From JALUZX01 sp964561605 (lineage in GTDB: Bacteria > Planctomycetota > UBA1135 > JALUZX01), in NCBI GenBank assembly GCA_964561605.1, contig CAZLQD010000005.1:186001-250000 (forward strand): 64,000 nt of DNA. The letters are read 5' to 3'. A model generated the notes under the pieces. The model did not search any database, was not told the origin of the DNA, and was given only the letters and a program-made list of their open reading frames with translations. Position 1 is the first letter of the stretch. Each line of letters starts with the position of its first letter. Shown here piece by piece: positions 1-9,212 of this stretch. The position numbers were made by a program, and so were the translations under genes.

Positions 1-282
1 ATGGACACCTTAGTGGAAGCGGCCAAGTGGGTCCTCCTCGTCCTGGCGGCGGGTTTCATCGGCCAGTTCGGAAAGTCCCTGGCCCAGGCCCTCCTGGCAC
101 GAAGGAAGGCCCGGAAGGCGAAGGAAGCCTCCCTTTCCCGGGATCCGGCCCCCTCTCCGCCTCCGTCCCCCCCTCCCCAGGCCGATCCCAAACTCCTGAA
201 GAAGCAGGCCAAGCTGGAAAAAAAGCGCCTCAAAGCCGAGGCCAAGCGGGCCAAGAAAGCCGGGAAGAACGGCTCGAAATGA
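1..282 (+). CDS. Small membrane-anchored, Lys/Ala-rich protein (possibly 5'-partial)
   Basis: Encodes 93 residues if the ATG at base 1 is the true start; because the window begins exactly there, an upstream extension cannot be excluded. Residues about 8-33 form one hydrophobic segment (WVLLVLAAGFIGQF core). A proline-rich linker (PAPSPPPSPPP) and a very basic Lys/Ala/Arg tail follow, which looks cytoplasmic and could bind nucleic acid or acidic partners. The last codons overlap the next gene as ATGA (279-282), so the two are probably translationally coupled. I do not recognise a family. The steep hydrophobic-to-basic layout resembles many uncharacterised single-pass membrane proteins, and no function is proposed. 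Confidence 0.6.
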   Translation: MDTLVEAAKWVLLVLAAGFIGQFGKSLAQALLARRKARKAKEASLSRDPAPSPPPSPPPQADPKLLKKQAKLEKKRLKAEAKRAKKAGKNGSK

Positions 283-2597
283 ACCGGTCCCTTCCCCCAC
301 CCCGTCTCGATACCCTGCTTTTTCTCTTCTTCCTTCCTCCCGCCTTCCCCCAGGCGACCCCTTCCGGTGCTCCTGCCCTCACGGAAGTAGTCGTCTCGAG
401 CCCCACGATTTGGACCTTGGCCGACACAAGAGGAGAAATCCGGGAAATCTGGACGGGGCCGCCGGCCCGGATCGCCTCCCACGGAGCCGAACCCCCCAAG
501 GTCCTGAAAGTCTGCGCCTTCGCAAGGGTCCGGGAAGGAAAGGGGTGGCTGGACCTGCGGGCCTTGGCCTGGGACACCAAAGGCACCCGTCCGGGGAGGA
601 TGCGTCTCGTCTCACCGGGAGGGTTCCGCCTGGAAGTCCGGGCTCCCAGGGGCGCTCCTTTCGGCCCGGTCGTCCTTTCCTACACCTTCCCCGAACCGGA
701 GGACTTCCAGTTCCTCCTCCTCCCTCGGGGCGCAGCGGGCTTCGGCCCTTGCAGGCAGGGCCCCTCACCGGGGGAGTGGACCCTGGAGACCCGGGAGGTC
801 GGCCCCCTCCGCGTCGGAACCTCTCCCGCCGGCCGGGGAATTCCCATGGGCCGGGGATTCCTCCTCCAGGTCCGGGGCGTCCGGCTGGTCCGTGTATGCC
901 TCCACGCCGGCCCGGGCGACCTCCCTCCCTCCCGCGGGATGACCTGGACCGAGGCCTGGATGAAAACTCTCGAAGGGAAATGGTCCGTCCCCGGCCGGGT
1001 CCGGATCCGGACGGGACTTCCCGACCTGGACACACTCTTCGACGCCTCGGTGGACGCCGTCGAGGCGAACAGGTTCCGGTCGGGGGTCATCGTAGCCGGG
1101 TCGGACGGCTGGTACAAGAACGCCTGGATCCGGGACGGGACCTACGCCGTCCTGGGCCTGGACCTGGCGGGCCGCCACAGGGAGGCGGCGGAGTTCTTCC
1201 GGTTCTGGATCCGGGAAGGGGGCTTCTCCTGGGGAGGGGCGAACGAGGCCCAGCAACCGGCCATAGGCATCGCGGGCATGTGGTTCCACTCCAGGATCGC
1301 CCGGAACGGGAAGGCCTTTCTCTCCGAGGTCTACCCCTACGTCCGGAAATACGCCGACTACTACGCCCGGAGGACGGCGGAGGAGGGAATGATCCGGACG
1401 GCCGAGGAGTGGATCTGCCAGGTTCCCACCAGGACGGCCTGGCCCAACGCCGAGATCTACGGGGGACTCCGGGCGGCGGCCTGCATCGCCCGGACATTGG
1501 ACCGGCCCGGCGAGGCCGACAGGTGGGAAGAGGCCGCCGCATCCCTGAAAGAAGCATTGCTGAAGACCGCCTACGATCCGACTCTCTCACGCTTCATCCC
1601 CCTGGCCGGCCCCCCCGGCGAGGTCTTCCGCTCCAGGGCCTACCCGAGGAGCCGCCACAGGAACGGCCCCGTGAGGGACGAACGGGTGGACTCGGGGATG
1701 TTCATGCTGGCCCGGATGGAGGTCTTCGGGGGAGGCCTGGGAGCCGTGGCCGTGGACGACCCCCGTTTCGCCGCAACCCAGGCCTGGATCCACAGGGTCC
1801 TCTTCCAGCCCGACGGATCCATCTCCAGGTTCGACGGAAACCCGGCGGTGCCCTACTACCCCAAGGGCCAATGGCCCGTCTGGCCCATCACGGCCTGCTG
1901 GGCCGCCCAGGTGGAGTGGCTCCGGGGCAGACCGGGCCGCTCCTGGCGCCACCTCCTGGGTGGGGTGGTCCGCAAGAAGGGCTTCGACCCCGAAAGGGAC
2001 GCCTGGAAACTTCCGGAGCAATGGCACCTGGACGGCACCCCCGTCGGGACCACCCGCTTCCTCACCTGGTCCCACGGGGAATTCCTCTTCACCACCCTGC
2101 TCCTCCTGGCGGGATTGGAGCCGGGCCCTCCGGGAAAGGCCGGGCTCGCCCTCTCGCCGAGCCTTCCGCCTGGTTCGGGGGAATTTCGGGTCACCGGTCT
2201 CACCCTCCGGGGCTGGCGGTTGGACCTGGAGGTGAGAAGAGAAGGCCCCCGCCTCCAATGCCGCCTCACAGGATCCCCCCTTCCAGCCGGAAGGGAGGGG
2301 AGGCCCGCCGGGTTCCTCCGGATCTTCGCCGGAGGAAAGAGCCTGGTCCTCAGGCCCGGCGGAGTCCTCCTCTTCACGGTCCCGCCCCGGGGCCTGGTCC
2401 GCTTCGCCCACGCCCTGGAGCGGGCCCGCCTCGTCCACAGCATCCTCCTGGGATCCCCCCTGCCTCGAGTCCTGGAAGGGGGAAGTCCCGCCGCCCTGGA
2501 AACGGCCCTGGCGGCGGCGGAAGAGCGCTTCGACCGGACCCTCCTGGAAGAAGTCCGGGCGCGGCGATGGAAGGAACTGGGCATCCGGCCCAGGTAG
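279..2597 (+). CDS. Secreted six-hairpin (alpha/alpha)6 glycosidase, GH15/GH63/debranching-enzyme-like
   Basis: The start chosen is the ATG at 279, which overlaps the upstream stop (ATGA) and gives 772 residues with a signal-like N-terminus (LDTLLFLFFLPPAFPQA). The N-terminal third (about 40-250) is beta-rich. Residues about 270-620 carry the helical-toroid signature: YKNAWIRDGTYAVLGLDLAG, GGANEAQQP, then Trp/Gly-rich turns (EEWICQVPTRTAWPNAE and TWSHGEFLFTTLLLLAG). WIRDGTY matches the substrate-binding W-x-RDG motif of glucoamylase/debranching-type glycoside hydrolases, where acidic residues on the helix-helix loops act as acid and base. Likely role: extracytoplasmic hydrolysis of alpha-glucan-like or other polysaccharides. 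The exact GH family and substrate cannot be fixed by eye. Probably in an operon with the small membrane protein. Confidence 0.75.
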   Translation: MNRSLPPPRLDTLLFLFFLPPAFPQATPSGAPALTEVVVSSPTIWTLADTRGEIREIWTGPPARIASHGAEPPKVLKVCAFARVREGKGWLDLRALAWDTKGTRPGRMRLVSPGGFRLEVRAPRGAPFGPVVLSYTFPEPEDFQFLLLPRGAAGFGPCRQGPSPGEWTLETREVGPLRVGTSPAGRGIPMGRGFLLQVRGVRLVRVCLHAGPGDLPPSRGMTWTEAWMKTLEGKWSVPGRVRIRTGLPDLDTLFDASVDAVEANRFRSGVIVAGSDGWYKNAWIRDGTYAVLGLDLAGRHREAAEFFRFWIREGGFSWGGANEAQQPAIGIAGMWFHSRIARNGKAFLSEVYPYVRKYADYYARRTAEEGMIRTAEEWICQVPTRTAWPNAEIYGGLRAAACIARTLDRPGEADRWEEAAASLKEALLKTAYDPTLSRFIPLAGPPGEVFRSRAYPRSRHRNGPVRDERVDSGMFMLARMEVFGGGLGAVAVDDPRFAATQAWIHRVLFQPDGSISRFDGNPAVPYYPKGQWPVWPITACWAAQVEWLRGRPGRSWRHLLGGVVRKKGFDPERDAWKLPEQWHLDGTPVGTTRFLTWSHGEFLFTTLLLLAGLEPGPPGKAGLALSPSLPPGSGEFRVTGLTLRGWRLDLEVRREGPRLQCRLTGSPLPAGREGRPAGFLRIFAGGKSLVLRPGGVLLFTVPPRGLVRFAHALERARLVHSILLGSPLPRVLEGGSPAALETALAAAEERFDRTLLEEVRARRWKELGIRPR

Positions 2598-2644
2598 AAG
2601 GCTGTATCGTTCCGGGATCCGGTCCCCGCCGGCCAAGGCTCTTC

Positions 2645-2694
2645 CTATTCCCGCAGGAAGGAATAGAATATCCTCCCGTTCTGCTCATCTATTC
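2645..2694. promoter_or_regulatory. Cluster of CTATTC/GAATAG half-sites upstream of secreted protein gene
   Basis: The 190-bp gap before the gene at 2788 holds CTATTC at 2645-2650, GAATAG at 2661-2666 and CTATTC at 2689-2694. The first two are inverted around a 10-bp spacer. The 12-mer GAATAGAATATC at 2661-2672 recurs at 18481-18492, ahead of the MFS transporter gene. TAGAAT could serve as a -10 element, but no good -35 is visible. Promoter or operator is inferred from position and repetition only. Confidence 0.35.
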
Positions 2695-2787
2695 CCCGGT
2701 CGAGGGGAAAGTCCAGGAGAACGGCCCCTTTCCCCTGCGATAGATTCATTGTCCGCGGGAGCCTTTGCTCAACAACAGGAGGAACCT

Positions 2788-4152
2788 ATGCGTTTCAAGA
2801 ACGTCCTTCTCGCCGCCGCACTTCTGGCGCCGGCGGCAACGAGCCAGACCGTCCTATACGAATCCCTCACAGGCTGGACCCACGCCGGCGGCGCTCCCAA
2901 CTGGAGCGACGACGTCACGGCAAGCGGCTCGGAGTTCCCCAAGGTGGATCAGCTCAATTCCACCACGACCCTCCAGTACTCTTCCAAGGCCGTCTCCCTC
3001 AAGAAGGGTTCCTACGTGATCACCTTCAGGGTGATGAAGTTCAAGGACAACACCGGCGTCGCTCCCCTGACCAGCGAGGCCATCGTGGGGGGCAAGAAGT
3101 ACTCCATCGAAACCCCGGCAAAGAGGATCCAGATCCCGGTGGATCCCAAGACCGGCAAGCTCAAGAGCCCCAGGTGGGTATGGACGGACCCCCTCACCTT
3201 CTACGTGGACCAGCCCGTGGTGAACGTGGTCTTCTTCCTGAAGAACACCGACACCAAGATCACCAAGCAGAATTTCTACTTCGACGCAGTGATCCTCGGC
3301 AGGGTCAGGGACGACAAGATCGTGGCCTGTTACAGCATGACCCTCCACTGTTCCACGACCTGGGGAATGCCCTATACTCTCAGGGGCAAGAAGGAGAAGA
3401 CCTCTCCCTTCGGCAGGATCGACCACGTCCAGAACCAGGGCGGCGGAACAGGCCTCTGGTGGTTCCACTGGAACACCAGGCCCATCCTTCTCCAGCCCGG
3501 CGTCTACACGGCCAATGTCCGGGCCATGAAGGACACGACCCCGGCGACCCAGGCCATCGACCTCTTCACCAAGGTCAACGGCGTCAAGTACAAGGTCACC
3601 TGGGGAACCTCGGACCAACCCTTGAACAAGTGGGTTCTCACCCCGGGGCTCACCTTCAAGGTCACCCAGCCCAACACCCCCGTCACCCTGGTCTTCCAGT
3701 CGCTCAGCGGCTCCAAGAACAACTACAGCCTGGACTACTTCCTGATCCGCAAAGGCGGGTTCCGCACCTTCGGCAGGGGAGGGATCACCACGCCGGGCTT
3801 CCTCACCCTCAAGGGGGATATCCCCAAGCTGGGCCAGACCCTGAAGATCGAAGTGCACTACGCCCTGAAGACGGCCTTCCTCCTCTTCGGAAGGAAGGAG
3901 CTCAATCCCCCCATGGACCTCACCCCCCTCGGGATGGGCCGGTGCTACCTCTACACCATGCCCTTCTCCATCACCCCGGGTGTGAATCCGAACAAGAACA
4001 ACGTCGCCGTCTTCGCCTTCAACATCCCCAACAGCACCGCCCTGATCGGGGCGAGCTGGATCAACCAGGCCCTGGCGGTGGACAAGCCCATGTTCATCAA
4101 CAGGGTGGGCATCGTCACCTCCAACGCGGCCGAAGTGACCATCGAAGACTGA
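2788..4152 (+). CDS. Secreted beta-rich protein with C-terminal recurrent domain
   Basis: The ATG at 2788 follows AGGAGG (2778-2783) at ideal spacing, giving 454 residues. The signal peptide is MRFKNVLLAAALLAPAATSQ, with probable cleavage after the Ala/Ser cluster. Residues about 20-330 hold two similar beta-sandwich-like halves: each ends near an FYFD / YSLDYF segment and has the pattern Y.s...r.mKd/kfKD.t, typical of carbohydrate-binding-like modules. Residues about 335-454 form the domain seen in several secreted proteins of this window (LG..L.IEVHYA, MDLTPLGMGRCYLYT, a PN.TAL.G..W..QAL block, then VG). No catalytic motif is visible. Probably a surface or exported structural/binding protein, but its function is unknown. 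Confidence 0.75.
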   Translation: MRFKNVLLAAALLAPAATSQTVLYESLTGWTHAGGAPNWSDDVTASGSEFPKVDQLNSTTTLQYSSKAVSLKKGSYVITFRVMKFKDNTGVAPLTSEAIVGGKKYSIETPAKRIQIPVDPKTGKLKSPRWVWTDPLTFYVDQPVVNVVFFLKNTDTKITKQNFYFDAVILGRVRDDKIVACYSMTLHCSTTWGMPYTLRGKKEKTSPFGRIDHVQNQGGGTGLWWFHWNTRPILLQPGVYTANVRAMKDTTPATQAIDLFTKVNGVKYKVTWGTSDQPLNKWVLTPGLTFKVTQPNTPVTLVFQSLSGSKNNYSLDYFLIRKGGFRTFGRGGITTPGFLTLKGDIPKLGQTLKIEVHYALKTAFLLFGRKELNPPMDLTPLGMGRCYLYTMPFSITPGVNPNKNNVAVFAFNIPNSTALIGASWINQALAVDKPMFINRVGIVTSNAAEVTIED

Positions 4153-4182
4153 TCCCGAGGAGAATTCCCTCGAACCTCTTCC

Positions 4183-4214
4183 GGGGGGCCGGGTCCTGGT
4201 GGATCCGGCCCCCC
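4183..4214. terminator. Bidirectional hairpin between convergent genes
   Basis: GGGGGGCCGGGTCC (4183-4196), loop TGGT and GGATCCGGCCCCCC (4201-4214) form a 14-bp stem with one G-U wobble. It lies in the 84-bp gap between two convergent stop codons. There is no strong T-run, so the terminator call rests on position and stem strength. Confidence 0.55.
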
Positions 4215-4236
4215 TCTCCTTCCCCCGGAGCCCCCC

Positions 4237-7200
4237 TCACAGTCCCGGCTTCACAAGGAGTCCCCGGGAGACCGCCGGCCCGGCTCCCCAAAGCCAGGCC
4301 TGGAGCAGGAGGGGCCGGCCCGCAAGGAGTGGATCGGCGGGAACGGGCACCCGGATCCATCCCTTCCCAGAAGAAGGAAATCCAATCCAAGGGCTCGAGA
4401 GATCCAGGTGTACCGGAAACCCGGGGAAAAGACGTCGAGGAGCCGCCGCGGGAAGCCCAAGGACGTAGATCGCCGGCAAGCCCGAAGGAAAGGACCTCTC
4501 CCGGATCTCCATCCAGCCCCCAAGGACCGGGTCCGTCCCTTCCAGGGCGGGTTCGCCCCGGGAAAGGAGACTTCCCTCCCCGAAGGTCTGGGTCGTTGCT
4601 CCCGGGTCGGAGAGCCAAAGCTCCTGGCCGTGCAGAACGTCGGCCGCACGGAAGAAGAGAACCCCCCTGCAAAGAGCCACCTTGCTGCAATAGGAGGAGG
4701 CCTCTCCCGGGAGGACATCCTTCACCAGGAAGGTTCCTGCTGCCGTGCCGTCGGTCCGCCAGAGCTCCCTTCCGTGAATCCCGTCGTCGGCGGAAAAGTA
4801 GACGAACCTGGAGCCCACCCGGGCGAAGTTCCAGGGAAAAGAGCCTTTTTTCCCGGGGCGGATATCTTTCACGAGGAAAGTCCCTTCCGCAGTGCCGTCG
4901 GTCCGCCAAAGCTCGAAATCGCTCCCACCGCCCCCGTTACACCGGAATACACAGATATTTCCCAAAGGAGTAAAGAGGTCGGGGCCCGACCACCCTCCTC
5001 CGGGATTCACGTCTTTGACGAGGACCGTTCCCTTCGACGACCCATCGCTCCTCCAGACCTCCCTTCCGTGAACACCGTCGTTCCCGGCGAAGTAGAGAAA
5101 ATCCCCGGCGCGGTAGAGATTCCAAGCCCCCTTGGCTTTCCCTGGATTCACATCCAACACGAGCCGTGTTCCCTTTTCGGTTCCGTCGGAAACCCAGATC
5201 TCTTCCCCGTGGACGCCGTCGTCGGCTATGAAAAACACCTTTCCGCCCAATTCCACCAGCCAGGCCGGCGAGGATCCCGCCGGCCCGGGGCGGATGTCCT
5301 TCACCATCCTCGTTCCCGCGGCCGTTCCATCGGTCACCCAAAGCTCTCCACCACCTTTCCCGTCGTTGCAGGAGAAGAAGACCCTCCTTCCGGCACGTAC
5401 CAAGAAGGACGGCGCCGAACCCGCCGGCCCGGGACGAATGTCCTTCACAAGAGAAGTGCCCGCCTCGGTTCCGTCGGTCCTCCAGAGCTCCCTCCCTTCG
5501 GGTCCCGCCGCGGAAAACAAAAGGATGCCCCCCAATTCCGCCGCCGACCCCAGAGGCTCCGAGGAGAGAGGCCGCCCCCGGGAATCCGAGCCCGGACGGA
5601 TGTCTTTGACCAGGACCGTTCCCGCTTCCGTCCCGTCGCTCTTCCAGAGCTCCCTTCCGTGCTTTCCGTCGTCGCACCGAAAGAGGAGGAGTCCCCCCAA
5701 GGGTGTGAAGCAGGTCATGTAGGTGCCCTGCACCCCCGTTTTCGTGTTCTTCCGGATGTCCTTGACCAGGACCGTTCCCGCTTCCGTCCCGTCGCTCTTC
5801 CAGAGCTCCCTGCCGTGGATCCCGTCGTTCGCCGAAAAGTAGAGGGTCCCATGGACATCCGCAAGCTGGGAAGGTATCGATCCGAATGTCGGCAAGGGAG
5901 GGGTGAATATATCTGCGACAAGGGACGTTCCCTCCTTGGTTCCATCGGTCCGCCATGGCTCGATCCCCTCAGAGTCGGTAAGGGCCGAGAAAAGGACGGT
6001 CCCCTTCCCGTTGGAACAGTATTCACTTGGAAACGAAGAATCCTTCCCCGGCCGGATATCCACAAGAAGCCGTGTATAGTAGGAACTCTTCGAGTTCGCC
6101 TTCCACAGCTCCACCCCCGTCTCTTTCCTGTAATCCTGGGCCGTGAAAACGATGGATCCCGGGCCGGTTGGATTCCCAACCCGCTCGATCCCGGCGATCC
6201 AGCGGACCATTCCCCCCCGCATCCATTTCTTTACTTCGAATTCACCGGGGTGCCTGCCTGGAACCAACCTCCAGAGCTCCCTCACGTCTTTCAGGGGGCC
6301 CGTCCTTCTTGCGACCGCCGAAAGGAAGATGCCCTCGTCCAGGTAGGTGAATTCCCGTGGAGCACTCCCGAACCTCCCTTCACAGATCTCCTCGATCATC
6401 CGGGTTCCACCGGGAGTTCCGTCGCTTTGCCAAAGCTCCTCGCCGTGGACTCCGTCGTTGCAGGTATAGATCAGGACCCCCTTGAGCTCCTTTCCGCATT
6501 CCAGGGGACGACACCCACCAACCCCTTTCACGACGTCCTTCACAAGGACCGTTCCATTCGAAGTTCCGTCGGTCTTCCAGAGCTCCTCGCCATGCTTCTT
6601 GTCCACACCTGGAAAGAAGAGTACTCCGCCGGCGGGAACCAACCGCCCACGCCCGACTCCGGAGGAGGCCCCCGGGAAGAGATCGGAAAACAGGGTCGTC
6701 CCGGCAGTCGTCCCATCGGTCTTCCAGAGTTCCTTGCCGTGGATCCCGTCGTCGGCCTTGAAGAAGAGCCTCCCCCCGAAAGGGGTGAAACCCTCCAGGG
6801 CGGAGCCGGCGGCTCCTGGCCGAATGTCCTTCAGAAGCTTCGTTCCGGCAGACGTCCCGTCACTGACCCAGAGTTCCTCTCCCTCCCGGGAAGTACATGC
6901 GGCGAAATAGAGTTTCCCTCTCCAGGCGAAAAGCCTCCTGGGTCTGAGTGGAAGCCTACCGGATGTTTTCACCTGGTGTGTTCCTTTCCGGCTTCCGTCG
7001 GTCACCCAGAGGGTCTCGGGACTGCCTGCCTTCTTGCCCACGAAGAAAAGGAGGGCGCCGCAAGGAGTAAGCCTGGAAATGCTCCCCCCCGAAGGTCCGG
7101 GCTGGAATTCGTAGAAGATTTCCGTCGAGGCGGCCGTTCCGCGGGAACGCCAGAGCTCCCGGCCGTGGGTCCCGTCCGTGGCGGCGAAATACCACCAACC

Positions 7201-7353
7201 TTGGAACCAGGCCGTCCATCTAGGGAAGGAATGTGCCTGAGAGGAGGGCTTTGCACAGATGTCCCGGACCAGCCGGGTCGATTGGGCCTTCACAGCCGGC
7301 GGAAAAGTAAGGCAGAGAAGGGAAAAGGCCAGAAAGCATCGAAAACGAGACAT
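4237..7353 (-). CDS. Large secreted ELWxTDGT-repeat protein
   Basis: The protein has 1,038 residues, starting at ATG 7353 behind GGAGG. The signal peptide is residues 1-23 (FLAFSLLCLTFPPAVKA). Almost the whole protein is about 18 copies of a roughly 49-residue repeat with consensus GKELWKTDGTTAGTTLF.DI.PG..., followed by a beta-strand stretch such as LFF.A.DG.HG. Repeats 7-8 and the last are degenerate (ELWRLVPG, ELWKANSK, ELWLSDPG). Repeats of this kind are known in secreted myxobacterial and planctomycete proteins and probably fold as blades or a beta-solenoid. The last about 110 residues resemble the recurrent secreted domain of this window (LDLSSPWIGFPSSG, then P.DPLLAGRPLLLQAWLW). No enzymatic motif is seen; a structural or adhesive extracellular role is inferred. 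Confidence 0.85.
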   Translation of the reverse strand: MSRFRCFLAFSLLCLTFPPAVKAQSTRLVRDICAKPSSQAHSFPRWTAWFQGWWYFAATDGTHGRELWRSRGTAASTEIFYEFQPGPSGGSISRLTPCGALLFFVGKKAGSPETLWVTDGSRKGTHQVKTSGRLPLRPRRLFAWRGKLYFAACTSREGEELWVSDGTSAGTKLLKDIRPGAAGSALEGFTPFGGRLFFKADDGIHGKELWKTDGTTAGTTLFSDLFPGASSGVGRGRLVPAGGVLFFPGVDKKHGEELWKTDGTSNGTVLVKDVVKGVGGCRPLECGKELKGVLIYTCNDGVHGEELWQSDGTPGGTRMIEEICEGRFGSAPREFTYLDEGIFLSAVARRTGPLKDVRELWRLVPGRHPGEFEVKKWMRGGMVRWIAGIERVGNPTGPGSIVFTAQDYRKETGVELWKANSKSSYYTRLLVDIRPGKDSSFPSEYCSNGKGTVLFSALTDSEGIEPWRTDGTKEGTSLVADIFTPPLPTFGSIPSQLADVHGTLYFSANDGIHGRELWKSDGTEAGTVLVKDIRKNTKTGVQGTYMTCFTPLGGLLLFRCDDGKHGRELWKSDGTEAGTVLVKDIRPGSDSRGRPLSSEPLGSAAELGGILLFSAAGPEGRELWRTDGTEAGTSLVKDIRPGPAGSAPSFLVRAGRRVFFSCNDGKGGGELWVTDGTAAGTRMVKDIRPGPAGSSPAWLVELGGKVFFIADDGVHGEEIWVSDGTEKGTRLVLDVNPGKAKGAWNLYRAGDFLYFAGNDGVHGREVWRSDGSSKGTVLVKDVNPGGGWSGPDLFTPLGNICVFRCNGGGGSDFELWRTDGTAEGTFLVKDIRPGKKGSFPWNFARVGSRFVYFSADDGIHGRELWRTDGTAAGTFLVKDVLPGEASSYCSKVALCRGVLFFRAADVLHGQELWLSDPGATTQTFGEGSLLSRGEPALEGTDPVLGGWMEIRERSFPSGLPAIYVLGLPAAAPRRLFPGFPVHLDLSSPWIGFPSSGKGWIRVPVPADPLLAGRPLLLQAWLWGAGPAVSRGLLVKPGL
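5606..5811 (-). repeat. Two identical 50-bp segments inside the ELWxTDGT gene
   Basis: Bases 5606-5655 and 5762-5811 read identically over 50 bp and lie 156 bp (52 codons) apart, about one protein repeat unit. Neighbouring units differ at many synonymous positions, so this pair points to recent intragenic duplication or gene conversion. Confidence 0.8.
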
Positions 7354-7523
7354 GACCGTCCTCCAGGAATACAGGGAGAATCTTCAAGTTCAATCCTGTC
7401 CGCCTCCGGCGTTCCCGCCGGAAGGGTGACTACCCCCCGCTCCCGCGCACCGGCCGGGACGGCCCGAAAGCTTCTCGTCCCGCCGGCGCAGGAAGCGGAG
7501 GAAAGGTCGGGACCCCCCTTGGA

Positions 7524-9212
7524 TCACCAGCGGCAGCCCGGGTAGCCCGCCCAGGGGCCGCCCCACACGCCCATGTTTCTAGGCTGGTAGAGGGGATTCC
7601 CCGTGCCCAGGCAGGGAGACCCCTGCTTCAGGGAATAAGCGGGGAGAACCAGGAGGGGGTCCTTGTTCAGGAGGATCCCCGGCCCGAACCGGAACCCGTT
7701 TCCACGGAAACCCTGGGAAACCTTCCAGACGCAAGAGTAGCTCACCTGCTGGGTGCCGCTGGAAACCGTTGCGGCGGCACAAGAATGGACCCCCACCACG
7801 GGCCCCAGGCGGAAGTCGGCGAAGATGTTGTTGGTGAACTCCATCCCCCTCCCACCCTTGTAGAAACGCACCCCTTCCACCTGCTTGACGTTGCACTTGT
7901 AGGCCGACAGGTCGAACCGGTGGAAGACGTTGTTCCGGATCGACCCCCGGGAGAAGGTCCAGATCCCGTAGAGGTCCGTGTCCGGGCCGGTGCTTCCCCC
8001 GGTGGCGGGGAGGATCATGGGGCCCAGGACGCAGTTGGCCACGACGAGTTTCCCCGAGCCGGCGTCCCAGATCCCGGCCACCGCACGGAACCCCTCTCCC
8101 TGGACGGGGAGGAAACAGAGGTCCCGGATCCGGGTGTTCCGGATCACGATCTCCCCGGCGCCCTGGACGATCTTGATCCCCATGACGTGGACGTTGCCCG
8201 GACCAGGAGCTTTGCCGGAGCAACTCAGCTTCGAGACCGTGCAGTGCTCCACCAGGGCCGAGACCTTCCAGCCCAGGTTGATCCCCGTGACCGTCTGGAG
8301 ACCGGGCGCACCCACCCCCTCGAAGCGGCAATCCCGGAAGACCAGGCCCTTGACGTAGTCCGCCCGGACGCACCGGGCGCCCCTGTAGGTCGCCTTGTAT
8401 CCGCTTGGCAGGATCCTAAGGCCTTCCACGGTTATCCCAGAGAGGAAGGAGGAGGCGGTTCCCCTGATATTGAGGGTCCCCCTCTTCTTGTCGGGCGTCA
8501 TGTCCATGAGGCCTTCCACGGTGGGCCGGCCCTGGCCCGCGCCAGTCCAGTCCCGCCCCGCCAGGGTCGTACCGGAAGAGCGGATGAAGAGCACCTCCCG
8601 GTAGTTCTTTCCTCCCTGGAGGCCGTCCACGTAGACCGTTCCTCCTCCGGAGGCCGCGGCGGCGGAAAGAGCGGAAGAAATCTTCCGGAAGGGCGCGAAA
8701 GGAGTTCCCGCCTCCTTTCCGGCATTGGTGTCTCCATCCACGTAGAATGTCTTCACGCCGGGCAAAGCGGCCGCCTCCAAGGCCCGAGTGAGCCTGAAAG
8801 TCCAAGGCTCTTTCGGGGTGAGGACGAGACCCTGGAAGTGGAGGACCCTCCAGAAAGGAATGCCCGCCGGAACGGGGATCTGGATCCGCCCCCTCCCTTG
8901 GGAATCCAGGGAGAGCAACCAGGCCGCCGCAAGCCCCCTGGGATCCAGTTCGAACTTGTCCGGACCGACCGGGATGGGATGGGAGGCGCGCATCGTCCCA
9001 AGGAGGACCGCCGCGGCCGCCCCGGCCCTGGCCTTGCCGGCCCGGATCTCGAGAGTCAGCTTGTCCGGGGCGGAAAAGTAGCCCCTGGCGGGAGCCTGTA
9101 CGGAACCGGAAAAGGCCCGGCTCCCCTGGAAGAGGAGAGGCCGGCCCTGGCAGGGAATGGAAGAGGCCAGCGATCCCAGGAGGAAGGGCAGGAAGAGTGG
9201 GCGAAGAGACAT
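7524..9212 (-). CDS. Secreted right-handed beta-helix (pectate-lyase-fold-like) protein
   Basis: An ATG at 9248 is possible, but the ATG at 9212 has AAAGGAG seven bases upstream and begins the signal peptide (MSLRPLFLPFLLGSLASSIP), giving 562 residues. Residues about 25-165 resemble the recurrent secreted domain of this window (LDPRGLAAAWLLSLDSQG, IPVPAGIPFWRVLHFQGLVL). From about 170 on comes a parallel beta-helix: KTFYVDGDTNAGKEAGTPFA, then Asn/Val ladders such as VIRNTRIRD, VVANCVLG, SIRNNVFHRF and EFTNNIFADF. The entry segment with Gly-Thr-Pro-Phe-Ala-Pro-Phe is common in DUF1565/parallel beta-helix proteins. No clear lyase active-site triad is visible, so it may be a carbohydrate-active enzyme or an adhesin-like surface protein. 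Confidence 0.75.
   Translation of the reverse strand: MSLRPLFLPFLLGSLASSIPCQGRPLLFQGSRAFSGSVQAPARGYFSAPDKLTLEIRAGKARAGAAAAVLLGTMRASHPIPVGPDKFELDPRGLAAAWLLSLDSQGRGRIQIPVPAGIPFWRVLHFQGLVLTPKEPWTFRLTRALEAAALPGVKTFYVDGDTNAGKEAGTPFAPFRKISSALSAAAASGGGTVYVDGLQGGKNYREVLFIRSSGTTLAGRDWTGAGQGRPTVEGLMDMTPDKKRGTLNIRGTASSFLSGITVEGLRILPSGYKATYRGARCVRADYVKGLVFRDCRFEGVGAPGLQTVTGINLGWKVSALVEHCTVSKLSCSGKAPGPGNVHVMGIKIVQGAGEIVIRNTRIRDLCFLPVQGEGFRAVAGIWDAGSGKLVVANCVLGPMILPATGGSTGPDTDLYGIWTFSRGSIRNNVFHRFDLSAYKCNVKQVEGVRFYKGGRGMEFTNNIFADFRLGPVVGVHSCAAATVSSGTQQVSYSCVWKVSQGFRGNGFRFGPGILLNKDPLLVLPAYSLKQGSPCLGTGNPLYQPRNMGVWGGPWAGYPGCRW

Noticed and set aside
410..2743. Long overlapping open frame (777 codons) in another frame of the glycosidase gene
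   Set aside because: GC-rich coding sequence leaves long open frames in other frames. This one has Pro/Arg/Gly-dominated composition, no domain and no ribosome site.
3174..4973. 599-codon plus-strand frame across the end of the secreted gene into the next gene
   Set aside because: Crosses a terminator hairpin and two real genes; low-complexity composition typical of a shadow frame.
4408..7545. Plus-strand open frame of more than 1,000 codons antisense to the ELWxTDGT gene
   Set aside because: It mirrors the repeats of the real gene, has no signal peptide, start site or family resemblance, while the minus strand has all of these.
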